Shown piece by piece: positions 1 to 12,963 of a stretch of 64,000 nt of DNA. The notes under the pieces are model-generated. The model made no database searches. It was given only the letters and a program-made list of their open reading frames with translations, and had not been told where the DNA came from. This stretch comes from Atherinomorus stipes (Eukaryota > Chordata > Actinopteri > Atheriniformes > Atherinidae). The position numbers and the translations under genes were made by a program. Position 1 is the stretch's first letter. Every line of letters starts with the position of its first letter. The DNA is taken from assembly GCA_023101725.1 (NCBI GenBank), contig JALJCO010007119.1, positions 310,001 to 374,000 on the forward strand, written 5' to 3'.

Positions 1-474
1 ATTTGTCATTGGAGCTGGCCCATTGCTGAACTCCAAGTCATCCATCAGGGACAAGATTAAGCACACAATTATTTCTGACTGACAGGGACCAAATCTGGAA
101 GATTTTTTTTTTTCCTCCAACAATTTAAAGAAAAAGACACAACATCATCTTAAGGTACCTCCCATGAGACGAGACAAGATTAATACACTTTTAATGAAGC
201 AAGATTTCATGGTGCATGAACAGCAGGAACCTCAAGGAAAAAAAGGAGGAATACAGAAACAATTTTGATTCAATTTCAACCATTTTTTAAAGGATTCAAA
301 TTATAAATTGCTATCAATTTTGATGACAGGTGAGATCATTTTAAAATCCTTTTTTTTCTTTTGGTTAAATACAATAGATGCTTTACTCTTTTTTTTTCCC
401 CTGTAAGGTCTGGATTTCCTTTTTCACCTTTGTTGAAGCACAGAGATGAATAAAAGAATAAGACGTACGAGCGT
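1..474. other. intronic, nothing specific
   Basis: AT-rich sequence with short A and T runs. No gene, repeat family or clear motif seen. Confidence 0.7.
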
Positions 475-660
475 TGCACTGTGAACATCGCTGGCGCTAA
501 ATTTAACATGAAACATTCATTAAAAACCCTGGACCTCCGGCGCTCTCGGCAGAGCCCGGCGGAGCGCCGACTGCTGAGGACCACACATGCAGCCCGCATC
601 ATCACCACCCGCCGCAGCGCGTCAGTTCCATCCAGGAGCTTTCTCCACAGAAACAGCTTC
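475..660. promoter_or_regulatory. CpG-retaining patch with GC hairpin
   Basis: Abrupt GC- and CpG-rich patch in AT-rich intron. An 8-bp perfect stem, CGGCGCTC (538-545) with GAGCGCCG (562-569), encloses a 16-nt GC-rich loop. Such CpG retention in an intron often marks an unmethylated regulatory element; function is inferred. Confidence 0.3.
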
Positions 661-3070
661 TCTCCGGGAAACTACCGTCCTGTCAATTACGGCTCTCTGC
701 ACAATTTCCCAAAGCTTCATCAAATATGTCACCAGGCATAATTTTAATTATCATCTAAATCATGATGTCAGTTCAATTTCTGTGATGAAAATTATTTCCG
801 GAGAAGTTGAAACAATTTTAAATATAGACACAAAAAGCTTCCCTACCTGCATCTGTCTTGAAAAATTAAGCAGATCATCTTCTCCACCTTTTTTTTTTTT
901 TTTTTGCCAAGAATATTACAGCATCCTCCTCAGCATCCTGCATGATTTTCACAGCCAAACACTTTTTTTATTTGCTTACGCATAATAAATTCTGAACAAT
1001 GCAGCGTCAAGTCTGGCGAGCAGCATCAGCCCTTTTCCCAAAATTACCCGATTATTCTTCACCGCTCACTGACTTCAGTCGGGGAAATGGCCAAAATATT
1101 AGCCTGAATTACCAAAAACGTATTTGTTTGTGCTCCTCTAAAGAATAGAATTTAAAATTAATTATAAAGTGTTGAAAAAAAAAGAGATAAAAAAGAGGCA
1201 GATGTGGGGCACTAATGCCAGCAGCTCAGTGAACTGGTGTGAGTGTGGGGGTCAAGCTGCGGGCTCACCTTGCAGCGCCGGGCCCCTGCCGACCACCCTG
1301 CCGGCTCTCTAATACCATTAGCAACCCTTAGATGAACATACTAAATTGGGCTTTTGTTCTCTGGGTGCCGATCCGACCACACTGACTTGCTGGTATCACG
1401 GCACCAAATACAGATGGTGCCGCTTTATTCCAAAATGAAAAGAGCGCTTAAGAAAGCGCTCCTTTTCTCCCGATTCTTCCGATCTCCGAAAGCCGTCGGC
1501 TTTTCTTTTCTGCTTTCTGCTCACTCAAAACTTTCAATCTCTTTGTAATCGTTCACAAATACTGATACTTTGTGAAAATGTATAAAAAAATTCTTTTTTT
1601 ACACTTAATGTGATTTAAATATCGATTTTTAATTCAGAGGATTTCACATTGAGACAGCAGCAGATTTAGCAGCACAAAATTATAGATGTAGAATATTGAA
1701 ACAAAACTATGCATATGTGATTTTTTTTTTAAATGACGTTATATTCATTATTTTGAGTGAAAAATGCTTTAATTGTCAGATTATTTAGGATTACCTACTT
1801 ACAAAAAAAAGCCTTTATAACAAAAAATGGATACAAAATTAATACTTGTCAGATGACAACAGGAAAGCTGCAAATTACATTTTAATTTTAAAAAATGATC
1901 TTTTAATTGTTGTGACACAAGCACGGATGCTAATTAAGCGTTCGCAAAAAGCCGACCATGAATAAAGGCAGCAAACGCTGGGACTTAATTTAAGTTGAGA
2001 GTCTAAAACAGCTCCAATCTAGGTGAGGAGGAGAGAAGGGAAGAGGGAGACGAGAGCGAGCAGAGCAGGCAGCTCTGCGGCCCAGCGTGATCACATCAGC
2101 GCTAGTATCAAATTAACTCTCCGACTTTGAAATTTATTGATCTGCTATTAAGACACTAGTGAACTTGATGAAGTGAGTGCTGTAGGTGACTCTGGGACTT
2201 CAAAGTCTTGCACCAGCCACATAAAACAAGCCACTTTGATCCCCGCTCCACTCCTCGGATCTGGAGAGGGAGCATCAGAGGAACCCCCCAATTCTACTCT
2301 GTTCTTTTCTCCCACTCACCCCGGGCCCGGGCTGCAGCTCTCCTCTTTCCCTTTTCCTCGTCTGCCGATGCCCCAAGAACCGGCAAAGAGCCGGTGCCAC
2401 ACAATGTTCAATTGCAGCACGTTTTACAGAATAGTTAGCAAATGGAGAGCACGGCAGTGTTCGGTGGTGCAGACAGATCTCCTTTTCTGATTCACCAGGA
2501 AATAATAAACCAACACATGCACAGAAAATGCAATATGATGTCAAAACAACTACTAGAATAAGGCGGCCATCTAAGCACGTCGGCATTAAAATTCAGAGCC
2601 GATAAGAAGGGGTTTCTTCATGCCAAATACGGCATGTAATAAGGTCGGCGATGAGAGAGACAATGCAGAGTGGGAGATAGCAGCACTATTGTGTGATGAA
2701 TACATCCCCCTCTTCGCTTAAGGCAAGTCTTCCTACTACATTAAATACTGTGTGCTGCCAATCACACCTGCCTTTTTTTTTTATTTTTTAGTTTGTGCCA
2801 CTGGGTGGAGGTAGTAGTTAATTTTTTCCAACATGCACTGTATCACTACAATACACAGAAGCAGACAAAAAACACAACTGGCCCACAGAATACTTCTGTT
2901 CTCCACAATCTGAAATCATTATATGAGCAATAGATAAAGAGAGAGAGAAAAAAAGAGAAATAAAAAGGCAAAAAGATGTAACTAGCAGAGCAGCAGGGAC
3001 TCAGGTTTGCCCTCCACTGAGCTGCTAACATAGCAGGACTAAGCAAAATAAATATTAACAGCTAAATTAA
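661..3070. other. intronic, AT-rich
   Basis: Mainly AT-rich, with poly-T and poly-A runs at 889-905 and elsewhere. It contains a strong hairpin (1437-1467). A moderately GC-rich, non-repetitive part lies at about 2020-2420. No gene seen. Confidence 0.6.
1437..1467. other. strong short hairpin
   Basis: GAGCGCTT (1442-1449), loop AAGA, AAGCGCTC (1454-1461). The stem extends with GAAAA (1437-1441) and TTTTC (1463-1467) across one unpaired C, giving a 13-bp stem. It is too short for a microRNA precursor; it could be a cruciform or RNA hairpin in the intron transcript. Confidence 0.6.
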
Positions 3071-3400
3071 TCATCGGCAGGACAGTGTTTGCGCTCAGGC
3101 TCCAGTGCTCAAAGGCGGCGTGTTTGTGTGCGAGTGCGTCTGCACTTGGAGTGCCGGGCTAAGCTGCGTCTGTTTAATTAAGAGGGGTAAAACAGATGAC
3201 AAATGCGAGACAGTTAAACATTTAATGTGTGCTTATCTCCCCCCTCATTTATTTAGTTGGGAGCGATTCGGAGTGGGTGGCATTGAAGAGTGATGTGCCG
3301 GCGAAATGCTGGTGGAATTAGAACGCAGCCCCGTGCGCCGTGAGGAGTCAGCAAGCAACACACAGACGTTTCCTGACAATTGTTTTGACGTTTTGCAACT
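3071..3400. promoter_or_regulatory. candidate regulatory block, intron 4
   Basis: Non-repetitive stretch with many CpGs (for example 3110-3170 and 3290-3345), the TCAAAGGCGGCG motif and a homeodomain-type TTAATTAA (3174-3181). It has no coding potential that resembles TCF7L2. It looks like a conserved non-coding element, but conservation cannot be checked here. Confidence 0.3.
3109..3120 (+). promoter_or_regulatory. candidate TCF/LEF site with GC helper, intron 4
   Basis: TCAAAGGCGGCG, identical over 12 bases to the copy upstream of the start codon (59582-59593). It sits in a non-repetitive, CpG-retaining block (about 3071-3400). It may be chance: repeated 12-mers are expected in 64 kb. Confidence 0.3.
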
Positions 3401-3495
3401 TAATTCTGTTTGATGAGAATGAAAGGGATTAGGTGATAAACACAAATATGGATTCTGCTATACACAGCTGCTTCTGTAATACAAAAAAAAGAGGT

Positions 3496-3523
3496 AAAGA
3501 AAGAAAGAAAGAAAGAAAGAAAG
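3496..3523. repeat. (AAAG)n microsatellite
   Basis: Seven perfect AAAG units. Confidence 0.95.
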
Positions 3524-4012
3524 AGATTCTCAGTGTAAATGGCACATTGTCACTTAATTATGAATGTAGTATTTTTAGCATCCTTGCCAAAATTACCTAA
3601 ATCTTATGACTGAGAGTGCAGACTTATCAAAGGCCTGGTTTCTCCTTCATTTCACCTGACAAAGATTTAACTTCTTTTTTTTCTTACTTGATCCCCATCG
3701 TGCATCTCACACTGATGCACATTGCCTAGAGTCAATGTCAAATTCCAGCTCCAAAAGTCCCGCAAAAAATACAGAATGAACAGCGCCCGCGGCACACACA
3801 TTCCCTTTACTCAACCCACTTGCAATATCTCACCCAAAGTTATCACTTCCACTGTGACAACATTAACATGAAAAGCGACATACACACTCACACACACACA
3901 CTCACAAAAAAATAATCATGTTTTATACATACACTCTGCATGTATTTATATTTTTGTATCATATGGAATAAGAAGAGGAAAAACAGATAAAAATGGATGG
4001 AAGCTGTGGTAG

Positions 4013-4042
4013 GGATGGATGGATGGATGGATGGATGGATGG
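4013..4042. repeat. (GGAT)n microsatellite
   Basis: Seven and a half GGAT units, followed by a purine-rich stretch to about 4140 (A/G runs with GGAGGAGG). Confidence 0.95.
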
Positions 4043-4984
4043 GGAAAAAAACTAAAGCAAAAAAAAAGAAAAAAAGAAAAAACAGAGTAGGAGAAAAAGA
4101 AGAAAAGGAGGAGGAGGTGGAGGAGAGAAAAAAAAAAGCCCTGTGCCAAAAGCATATATAAGAGAAACCTTCACCAATTAGTGGGGAGAAACGGGAGAGG
4201 GAGCTGCCGCGGCGTCGGCACTCAAAGAGCCAGGCCTCGCGGCGAAGCTGTCATGTCGGCAGGATTGATCAACAGGCCTGCTATTTCTAATGGCATGTTG
4301 TCATGAAGCTGCAGCCATGGGGAGCCACCTGCCTCAGTCCTCGCACAGCACTCCGTGGATGTGTGCGTGCTTGCATGTGTGTTTATGTGCATGAAAGATG
4401 GGGTTGGGGGTATTGCAGCAGCCATACCTATTCTGTGCCCATATATCTTTTACTAACAATTTGAAAACAGCCTAGAATCCTCCTCCCACTCTCTAGCAGT
4501 CTACCTTGCCTTCTCCTGAAGGTGGAAGAAATGTGCCATCTTGGATTGTTCTTTATCCTCACACAGAAAAGCCCATGAACAGCAAAATCCAACACAAAGA
4601 TTAGAAAATGTCTGGCAAAGTAAAGCTTTAGCAGAGTAATAACATGAGTTCATACCATTATTATAATTAATATCAAGTATTAATAGAAATAATGAATATT
4701 TCTCTTTTTAGTCAATGCCACACTTCAGGTGTATTTTTACTCTGTTGCATATATAAAACACTACACTGCATCTAAAACTCTCCTTAAAGAGGACACATTT
4801 GATTAAAGATGGTTCCTTTTTCATTAAAAACAAACTGTCATATAATCAGCTGACAATCAAAACTGGTATGTCAAATGGGATTGTAGGAAAAGCCCACTAG
4901 AAAATGACAAAACTGCGAAAAAAGGGAAAAGGAAAAAGGGAAAAAAAAGCCTCACTTTATCCTCAATTCTCAGCTATGCAGCTA

Positions 4985-6400
4985 CAAAAACCTGCTTCGG
5001 CGGCCAATCGAGCGCGGACTCGCTAACAATAAAAAGTCAAATAAAAGTTACAGAACTTGAGAGTTCAAGGTAGCGCGGGCTACTTGGAGTGCGTGTCACG
5101 TACAGTTAACCTTTTTATCGGGCATGCCTGTGGTCTCATCAGTCGATGAAATTCTTTGCCCGCGGCGGTGGCTTAGCCGAGGGACACGGACCAATAGAAA
5201 AATATTTCATTGTGTTAGCATTTCAAATGGCGAGTGGAGGGTGGAGAGGAGGGCATCTGGAGGGGCGGTGGGGGAAGAAGCTCGAACCGATCGTTGCCAA
5301 CGGAATTAATTGCCTATTCTGAGAATAATGTCCCTTAACCACGATCCTCGGAGGGCCCAACGCTAGCAGAGGGCACTTTTTTTTTTTGTTTGGCGTCTTC
5401 AAAAAGAAGAGCGCTTAGGGGTACTGAAAGTATTAGGGGTTTAGCTCGGTCCCCTTTATGCCAGGAAAAATAAATCAGAAGCGTTGAACCAGACTCAGTT
5501 AATCCGTACCCCAATTAAAAATGGACGAAAACATTACACCTAACATTAATTGTAAATCGATATATAAATACTTTTAAATGAGGGATGAACTGATTAAACA
5601 CTGGCAAATTTGAACTAATAATTTCATTAATGAAGGGAAAGTTCACTTTAGCAGAAGCACGAGAGAAATAAACCATCTATGTCTGGCTTTAAGCCAGCGC
5701 TCGATAAATGGCTCAAGATGGCGCGACCCCGGTGGTGCTTCTATCCTTTTATTTAAGGGGATTTAAGTTCAGGCTCTGCTACACATTGGCCAAGCATATG
5801 CAATGACCCTAACTGATATTGGTGCATGTTTTAGCCACATCTTAATCTAACCTCTGTAAAGCTCTGCGGCTTTTCAGACTCAAAACACCATTAAGAACGA
5901 GCATTGTTTGGGAAGAGAGACGGGAAGAGACGTCCCTGAGAGACGACTCCACAGAAAAAAAGCTGGACCCGGGCCGGGGCAGGAGCCCTCTGGAAAAACA
6001 GCTGCTTATGCACTCCAAATAGTAGGAAAACAAAACCAAAACAAAACTCCGAAGGAGGAGGGGAAGAAAAACATTTTTTTTTTGGTGGATGGGGCTTTCC
6101 AAATGCTCAATCCCTCCATATCGACCTCTACGGGCCCATTCGCGCTTCGGTGTCGATTTCATCCCTCGGCAGATGGACGGGCGAATTCGCAGCAGTCCCC
6201 ATTACACGCTTCTCCTTCGCTCATTGTGAATTCAGTCAACGAAGTCAATCTTATTAACTTCCGCGCCGGTTCACACATGACATTTTCTTCAATTTTCTCG
6301 CCGACATCAAAAACATCAATTAGCAGCTCGAAAATGGGAAGGAGCGAATGACAGAGTCCGATAACGCAGAGTTATTTGAAGCCGAGGGTAAATCTATTCT
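4985..6400. promoter_or_regulatory. CpG-preserving block in intron 4; possible alternative promoter or enhancer
   Basis: About 1.4 kb in which CpG is not depleted: I count 27 CpGs in 4981-5400 and about 25 in 6121-6400, while flanking intron has few. Promoter-type motifs are present: CCAAT boxes at 5004-5008 (GGCCAATCG, a full NF-Y match), 5191-5195 and inverted at 5785-5789, and a YY1-like CAAGATGGCG at 5714-5723. Homeodomain-type ATTA cores are frequent. The open frame at 5908-6351 does not resemble a known protein and crosses A-runs. It could be an intragenic promoter (TCF7L2 has alternative internal promoters in mammals), an enhancer or both. The function is inferred. Confidence 0.4.
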
Positions 6401-9400
6401 CCAGTTTTGAATGTGTTCATTACAATTGCATTTTCAAAGAAGACCTCCAAATAGCAAAGAAATTAAATTTATCTCCTAGAAATGTCCAGAAATTGTTTTT
6501 CCCCCTTCTTTCTTTCTTTTTTTTTAATCCTGTGTCTATCTCTCAGCCTCAGTGGGTGACACAAAGCATTGTGGTGCTGCATTTTCTTTTTCTCATTAGA
6601 ACAGATCACAACTCTTACAGAAGTTGAAACCATATACTGTAACCTCTAGTGTAACCCAGAAAAATTACTTTAAAAGGAGTCCAACATTTCTTTAGGAAGA
6701 AAAGACGGCGATAAAGTAGACTGCTGGTGACCTACGGTTTCAACAAAAATACCAGACAATGATAAATGCACTATTTTTACCCTACAAAGGCAGCTATTAT
6801 CAGATGAAAGGGGAAAAAAAGTGTTTTTATTTCATATTTTTATATTGCCAAAATTGATCTACATAAATAAGAATTTACCATTTAATAAAGACACAACTAT
6901 TTAAAATGTAATATTAGATTTTTGTTTTACATAGATTAATTACAGCTAGCAACACAAAATTAGAAAAGATACTTAAATGTACTGAACATGAACCACATTA
7001 AATAATATAATTGATTTCTAAACCTAATAAAAATCTAACTCACTTGAAGTTTTATATTTTATTATCCCAGGAGCCTCCTTGATTTTTTTTCCCAACCTGT
7101 ATTTTAAAATAGCTTTGCATGTGCTTAAGATTAGATTTTCCTCAGTTGTTAGATTTAAGGAAAAAGAAAGAAGAAGAAAAAAAAAACATTTTATCCACAG
7201 CCTCATTGATCATTTCCTGCTACTCCCCATCACGGTTACATCAAAATGTGAAATACAAACCAACACATTAACGAAGCTCTCTCATGGCTCAACTCCTCTG
7301 TCTCCCATCACTGATGAACATGTAACTCAATAAACCTCGGCCAGTAACCTTTAAGTAAAAGGCTATTTTTTGCCGATATCCAAACATTGTCAGACGGCTT
7401 CCTCATGCTTGAGTTACATCTCCGAGGGGGGTGAGCAAAAGCAACTTTAGTGGCTGTGGAAAGGCAAGGGAGTAGTAGTGCAGAGGGTGGGGTGAGGGTG
7501 AGGGGGCACGCGAGCGGGCCGGTCGTACACAGAACCGTGCGGATCACGTTCCTCCGGCCCATTGATTTCTGATCTTTTGACATTATTTAGTTGCTTTTTA
7601 TTTTCTTGCCCGTCTTTTATTCCATGTCACAAAAGACAGAAATGTCCAAACAAGTGATGCTGGGGGTATCTACTATCTGTCAAAAGAGCAGGCTTTTCCC
7701 GGCATTAAAGCGACCAAATGCTCTGACGCAGTGCCGAGAATCGGCGGGATGAAAATATCACTCTTTATAATGGAGGCTAATCAGATTTCGGATTTGCCTT
7801 CTAGCTAGAAGGAGATGGAAACATGTGGAGCAGTAGGGCTGTAACCAATACACTTCTAGTTCATCGCCACCCTGACCTCAGCACAATGGGCCTCTGCTTC
7901 TTTCCTCAAATCTAAACTCCTATGTGTAGAAAGAAAAATGGGTCAAACATTGAAAATCTAAACTGATGCCAAATTCAATTCTTAGTCTAATTTCTCTTCT
8001 GAGCAGACACTGCTGAAGAGACAAAGTGGGTATTGGTAAATGCAGGGAAAGATGAGGCGATGCATCTGTAATACGGCTGTCGGCTGAATGTGGAACACAC
8101 AGTAGTGATCAGATCCATTAAGCGGGGATTTGATCATCTCCCCCGTGCGCTTTCACAGCCCGGCTTCAGATTAGATCACTGTGAAAATGGTCAAATGGTG
8201 TGTTTATATCTCTGTAATTATTTTGATGCAGATGACAGAGATTGGTTGTTTGCATGGGGCTCGATGAGTGTGCGCAGTGTGAGCCAAGACATGCAAGCAC
8301 ACACGATGCCGACACACACGCTGGCGTGGAAAGAGCTGAATGGATCCCCTCAATGCCATTAATCCATTAGATAGTTTCAACAAAGGCCAGAAAATAATGT
8401 TTTATGTGCAGGGGTATAAAAGTCAGTGCACATGCAATTACTGCACCATAATCCCGGCGTTATGACTAATATTAATGCTCATGTTGGGTGACAGAAATGG
8501 ACTTTCAATGAGATTGAAAGTGAAAACCCCAGGCAACAATGACATGTGATGAGCTAAGCTTACAAATGCAACGGCTGCAGGACAGCACCAGTATACACAT
8601 CTTCAGTGGCAGAAGTAAAAATATCTAACTTGCCCTCTTTTTTAATTCAAATTCCACACTGGAGAAATGCAATGCAGCCACAATTCCAAGTCTTTATAGT
8701 TGCCAGACACAGAAATGTGTAATTTAAGCAAAAACGTACTCAATTAAATGAAATGAAATGAAAAAAACTTCATACTTTACACTTTAAACCTCAAGATTTT
8801 ATGAGTTTTGAAACCGTTATGATGCAAAGTTTTTAAAACTGCTGCTTTTTGAAACTCTTGGCTTGAACTTTACTGCATGCACAGTTGTTCAATGTTAAGA
8901 TGCCCTTCAATTTTGCATAAACCTCTTTATCCTCAAGGTTCATTTTAGGATCTAATGCACTCTTCCAGAGCTGATAACATATTCAGATTCACATGAGATC
9001 ATATGCATGATCTTTCCCCTCCTGCCACTGTTCTCTGTAATCACCTCTATTTTCACTTCACTCGAGTTAGGCTGTGTCGCCACATTACTGGCCCTTCATA
9101 TCTACCTTTCCAATTACTTTTAAGAGTTTTGGATGGACAAATTTGCTCTTTCATGTCCCGTGTTAGCAGATGAGTTGATGCTTCTGGCCATGAAAGGAGA
9201 GTTTTTAATGAGCTGAGGTGAGGTTAATTTGTTCACTAAGATCCTCTAAGTCATATGCCTCTATATGAAATTAAGTCCATTTCCTGGAGTTTCCCTGGAT
9301 GTATTTAATAACAAACACTTCAGCCCAATTTTCATTTCCTACATAGAGGAGGGGGGTGGATGCTGAGAAGATTGGTGGAGGGAAAGGTTGTTTTTGCTTG

Positions 9401-12400
9401 CGTTACTTGCATGTACTGATCTGTATGGTAAGTGTGATGTCAGCTTCCATTCAGAACTGGTGAAAACCTTCTAATCTTTGCAGCTAATGCCTAGGAAACA
9501 TACCTGAAAGCTCATTACCAGCTCTAAACTTTTCTGAGGTTGTTTTTTTAAAATTGCGAGTGGTTTGAAGCTAGACATCAGTTAGCAGTAAGTTGTTGTG
9601 GTTGCATGTCTTGCAGACATTTTTTTGTTTTAGTTCTCCGGTTGCAGATGGGGAAAAAACACATCCCTGCTGCACCTGCAGTAGATTTACAGCTACACTG
9701 CAATTAACTCTACTTTTTACCGAGTTTTATAAAAACAAGTATGCTTACATATCTGAGGGCTGAAATATCAAAATGTGAGCAATGTTCACCTGCTAAATTC
9801 TGACATAACTTGTTTGCAGGCAGCACAAGCATATTTCTTTCACAGCAAATCAGCTGTAACCACTAACTATGCCGTGTTTTAGAGAAAAATAATCCCAAAA
9901 AGCTTCTGTCTGTATACATCAAAGTTAGCACATCAGTGGTGACAGTTCAGGTGTGTTTTAACTCACAAGTGGAAACAAACTGCCTGTTTTTCTTCCCTCC
10001 AGCATAAAGGCCAGATCCAAACTTTATTCCTCTCCTGTGTTTTCATGTATTACAGGACAATGAAACCGCAGGATGCTTTTACTTGGATGTTTTTTTCAAA
10101 CAAAAAGGGTTAATTTGCTGCAGTCCCTAAATCACCTCAGAGCAAGCAAACTGCACACACACCACACCGGTGCACTAATCTTCCACAAACGACTGGGCCT
10201 TTCACTTGCTATTAGGGACTACATGATGTGAATCTGCCCAGACTAAAAGACCTTGTAATCAACACTGGTGTAAATGTGTTAAGTTCAGCGTCTCGTATGG
10301 GGGGGGGGGGGTTCAATGGTCCTGACAGTGTAATTACGGGTTGCGGCCACAACGCAGCGGCCAGCACACTCAACACTAATTCAATCCATCTTCATTTCCA
10401 GAAGCAACGCCCCTACCATTGATGGATAGTTATCATTAGAAAGTGACAAAGCACTGAAACAACTGAGGCGTGAGCAGCAAAGTGTGCACGTACGTGCGCA
10501 TCTGCGTGTACCCTGGGTGTCGAAGAAGGAGGAGGATGTGTCCTCTCAGATACACTGCTGGCCTACACAACAGGATAATATATTACTACAGGAATGAATA
10601 CGGAGGAGATGGGATATGGGGAGGAAGTTTGGGTCGAGGAGCAGGTCGGCGTCTCTCACACAAACACACACATACAGACAAATAAATACCCACACAGAGT
10701 GTGTGTACGTGTTCACATATTGTACACGCTCAAACAGTTTGGCTCACTGTGACCCCGACACACAGAGAGGCTATGGCTCAACTCACCAGCCTTTTATAGC
10801 ATGCTGCTCACACTGCTGACAGACACACACAAGTCTGGGCACCGTCTGCAGTAAAACACTAAACCGCAGGCTGTGATTGAGGCTGACTGGTCTGCTCCTC
10901 TATATTTTCTGTCTATATATTCAGTCCAGCCTAGCCTGTATATCTTAATTATGTGCTCTGCCTCTTTTCCTAAAAGAATAGGTGACAGTCTGCGAGCAGG
11001 CTGCTGAAACGAGGCCTTTCCAGTCTTTATGGGGCCTCACTGCATCATTACACGACTTTTAAGCTTTGGACAAAAACACAGTGGCCGCCTCGGTCCCGTC
11101 TTTCTCTGTGCATAAGGAATTTAAACACTGCATAACAGAAATGATCCTGTTTGTGGCATTTTCTGTATCAAGCTGCAACTTCTCATAAAAAACTCTGAAA
11201 CCTTCAGTGAAAACTAACAGGCTGTGAAAGGATATACTGAGTAAATAGGAGAACAAATAGACAGAGAGATTTTAGTGCTGCGCTTATTGTGATTAACTCT
11301 CCTTTTTCCTTGTGGGTTGCTGCGTTAGGGTCACTGCCACCTCGCACACACACAGACACACAGGTTAGGCTTTGGCATTTCAATGACTCAATCCCGTTTC
11401 CATCGATTGTGGTCAGTGACCCAGCAAAGGCCCATATGGCGAGTGCCTGCTCCACCTCTCTGAATTAAACCATATTCAAAGAAATAAGGAGCCAGTGTCA
11501 TGGTCGCCCACATTTCTTAGCCAGGAGGTGGTGCTACTGGGATGAAGAGCTTCATCTCCTCTTCATCCTTTTGCTGATATTGCTATTAGAGACAAACAGG
11601 ATTTGTTTGGTAGGGGTGCTGCTGAAGATCTGTGATTTAAAAAGGCTTTTTCTGACACCTTAAGTTGTAGACACTTCCTCAAAAGACAGATGTCCTGTGT
11701 CGGTGTCGAGAGCGCTGCGAGGCTCACAGTCAGGAGATGCTGCCTCTCAAAATGCATAAAATTCTCAGACTTGTGCGCTCTTGTTCAGTTGGCTCGCTCA
11801 GAGAAAGGGTTTGTTGCACTCCTCTAAACACATTTGCACCCAACGCAATTAAATCCGATGCTTACTTGTGCACATTCCTAATGCGCAATTATACACCCAT
11901 GCATGCTGCACATTTACATAACGGCGTTGGCGATTTGTGTACATACGTAGAGGCATGAGGCTCAGCGGCCAACGAGCTGCAGCAGACTGCCTGGCCTGCT
12001 TGCAGACCCTGCAGTTTGTTTAGCAACACTCCTTTTGACGACGCCCGAAGGGTGCAATTAAGCCCAATTAGAGCCTGTCGGTTTTATTAAGAGGCACAGA
12101 CTGGCCAGGCTCGGGGGCAGTGAGGGGTAGAGGAGGGAGGAGGAAGAGGAGAGGGGGGAGGAGAATCTGCAGCACCAATCTACTGCTCTTGAAAGACTAA
12201 GCGAGCATCGCTGAGGGGAAACTGGTGTAATTAAACTGTATGCCAACTAAACAGATACTAAACAGAAATTACAGCTGTGACAGGTCTGACTAACTAGTGC
12301 TGGACTTTAAAACAAAGAAATGCAAACGATTTTTGTACGACTGGTCAGGTTAAGCAGGTAACCTCTGATGCTCTCTGTTCAAATACATGGGGATGGCTTT

Positions 12401-12700
12401 AATGATGGCACATAAAAGCAGTTTAAAAGTACAGTTTTGTGATCAGAGAACCTGTAGGGATCAATGGATGACAAAAGTAACTCATCTATAAATACGCACG
12501 GGCTACAGTGAATGCAGACATGTGTGGATGCAGATGTCACAAAGCATTTTCGGAAGGGGGTTAAGGGGTGGTGGCTGTGTAGTTATGCGATTCTGCCCTG
12601 ATCCATTAGTGTGGTAGTGAAAAGAGCAATACAGCTGGCTTGGAACAAAAACTGCAGCATCTCTTTCATCAGCAAATCAAAAAAAAAGAAGAAGAAGAAC
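6401..12700. other. intronic, few features
   Basis: Mostly AT-rich unique sequence. Small items: a 16-bp perfect palindrome CCTTCTAGCTAGAAGG (7797-7812); a CpG patch at about 7500-7562 (cacgcgagcgggccggtcg); a G10 run near 10300; a CA/GT-rich stretch around 10660-10720; purine-rich DNA at about 12117-12165. No gene or transposon recognised. Confidence 0.6.
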
Positions 12701-12942
12701 GCAAATGAATGTATCATTTTCCCCCCCTCACAATTCCTTTTCCGTCGACCCCTCGACGGAGATGTTTACAGATAGCTATCATTCCCCCTCTTTTTCACAT
12801 TTGTGCTTGGACATGTTTCAAAAGACCGGGCCTTTTCATCTCCCCTCTCGCTGTGAGGAAATTTGCTCCTTAATGGCTTTCAAAACAGGAAGCACAGACA
12901 ATAAAAAAAGGAGAAGTGAGAAAAGCGCTTTTGCACCCAAGT

Positions 12943-12963
12943 CCCCCCCCCCCCCCCCCCCCC
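12943..12963. repeat. poly-C run
   Basis: 21 consecutive C. Exact length in the real genome may differ because of sequencing error. Confidence 0.9.

Larger units (their letters stand above)
3401..4984. other. intronic, simple repeats and AT-rich sequence
   Basis: Holds the two tetranucleotide repeats, a short CA run (about 3890-3902), the polypurine tract and a small CpG patch around 4200-4260 (ctgccgcggcgtcggcac). Otherwise AT-rich with no gene. Confidence 0.6.

Noticed and set aside
5908..6351. 147-codon frame in the CpG-rich block
   Set aside because: No family resemblance and a lysine/asparagine-rich part from A-runs. High GC with fewer stop codons explains its length.
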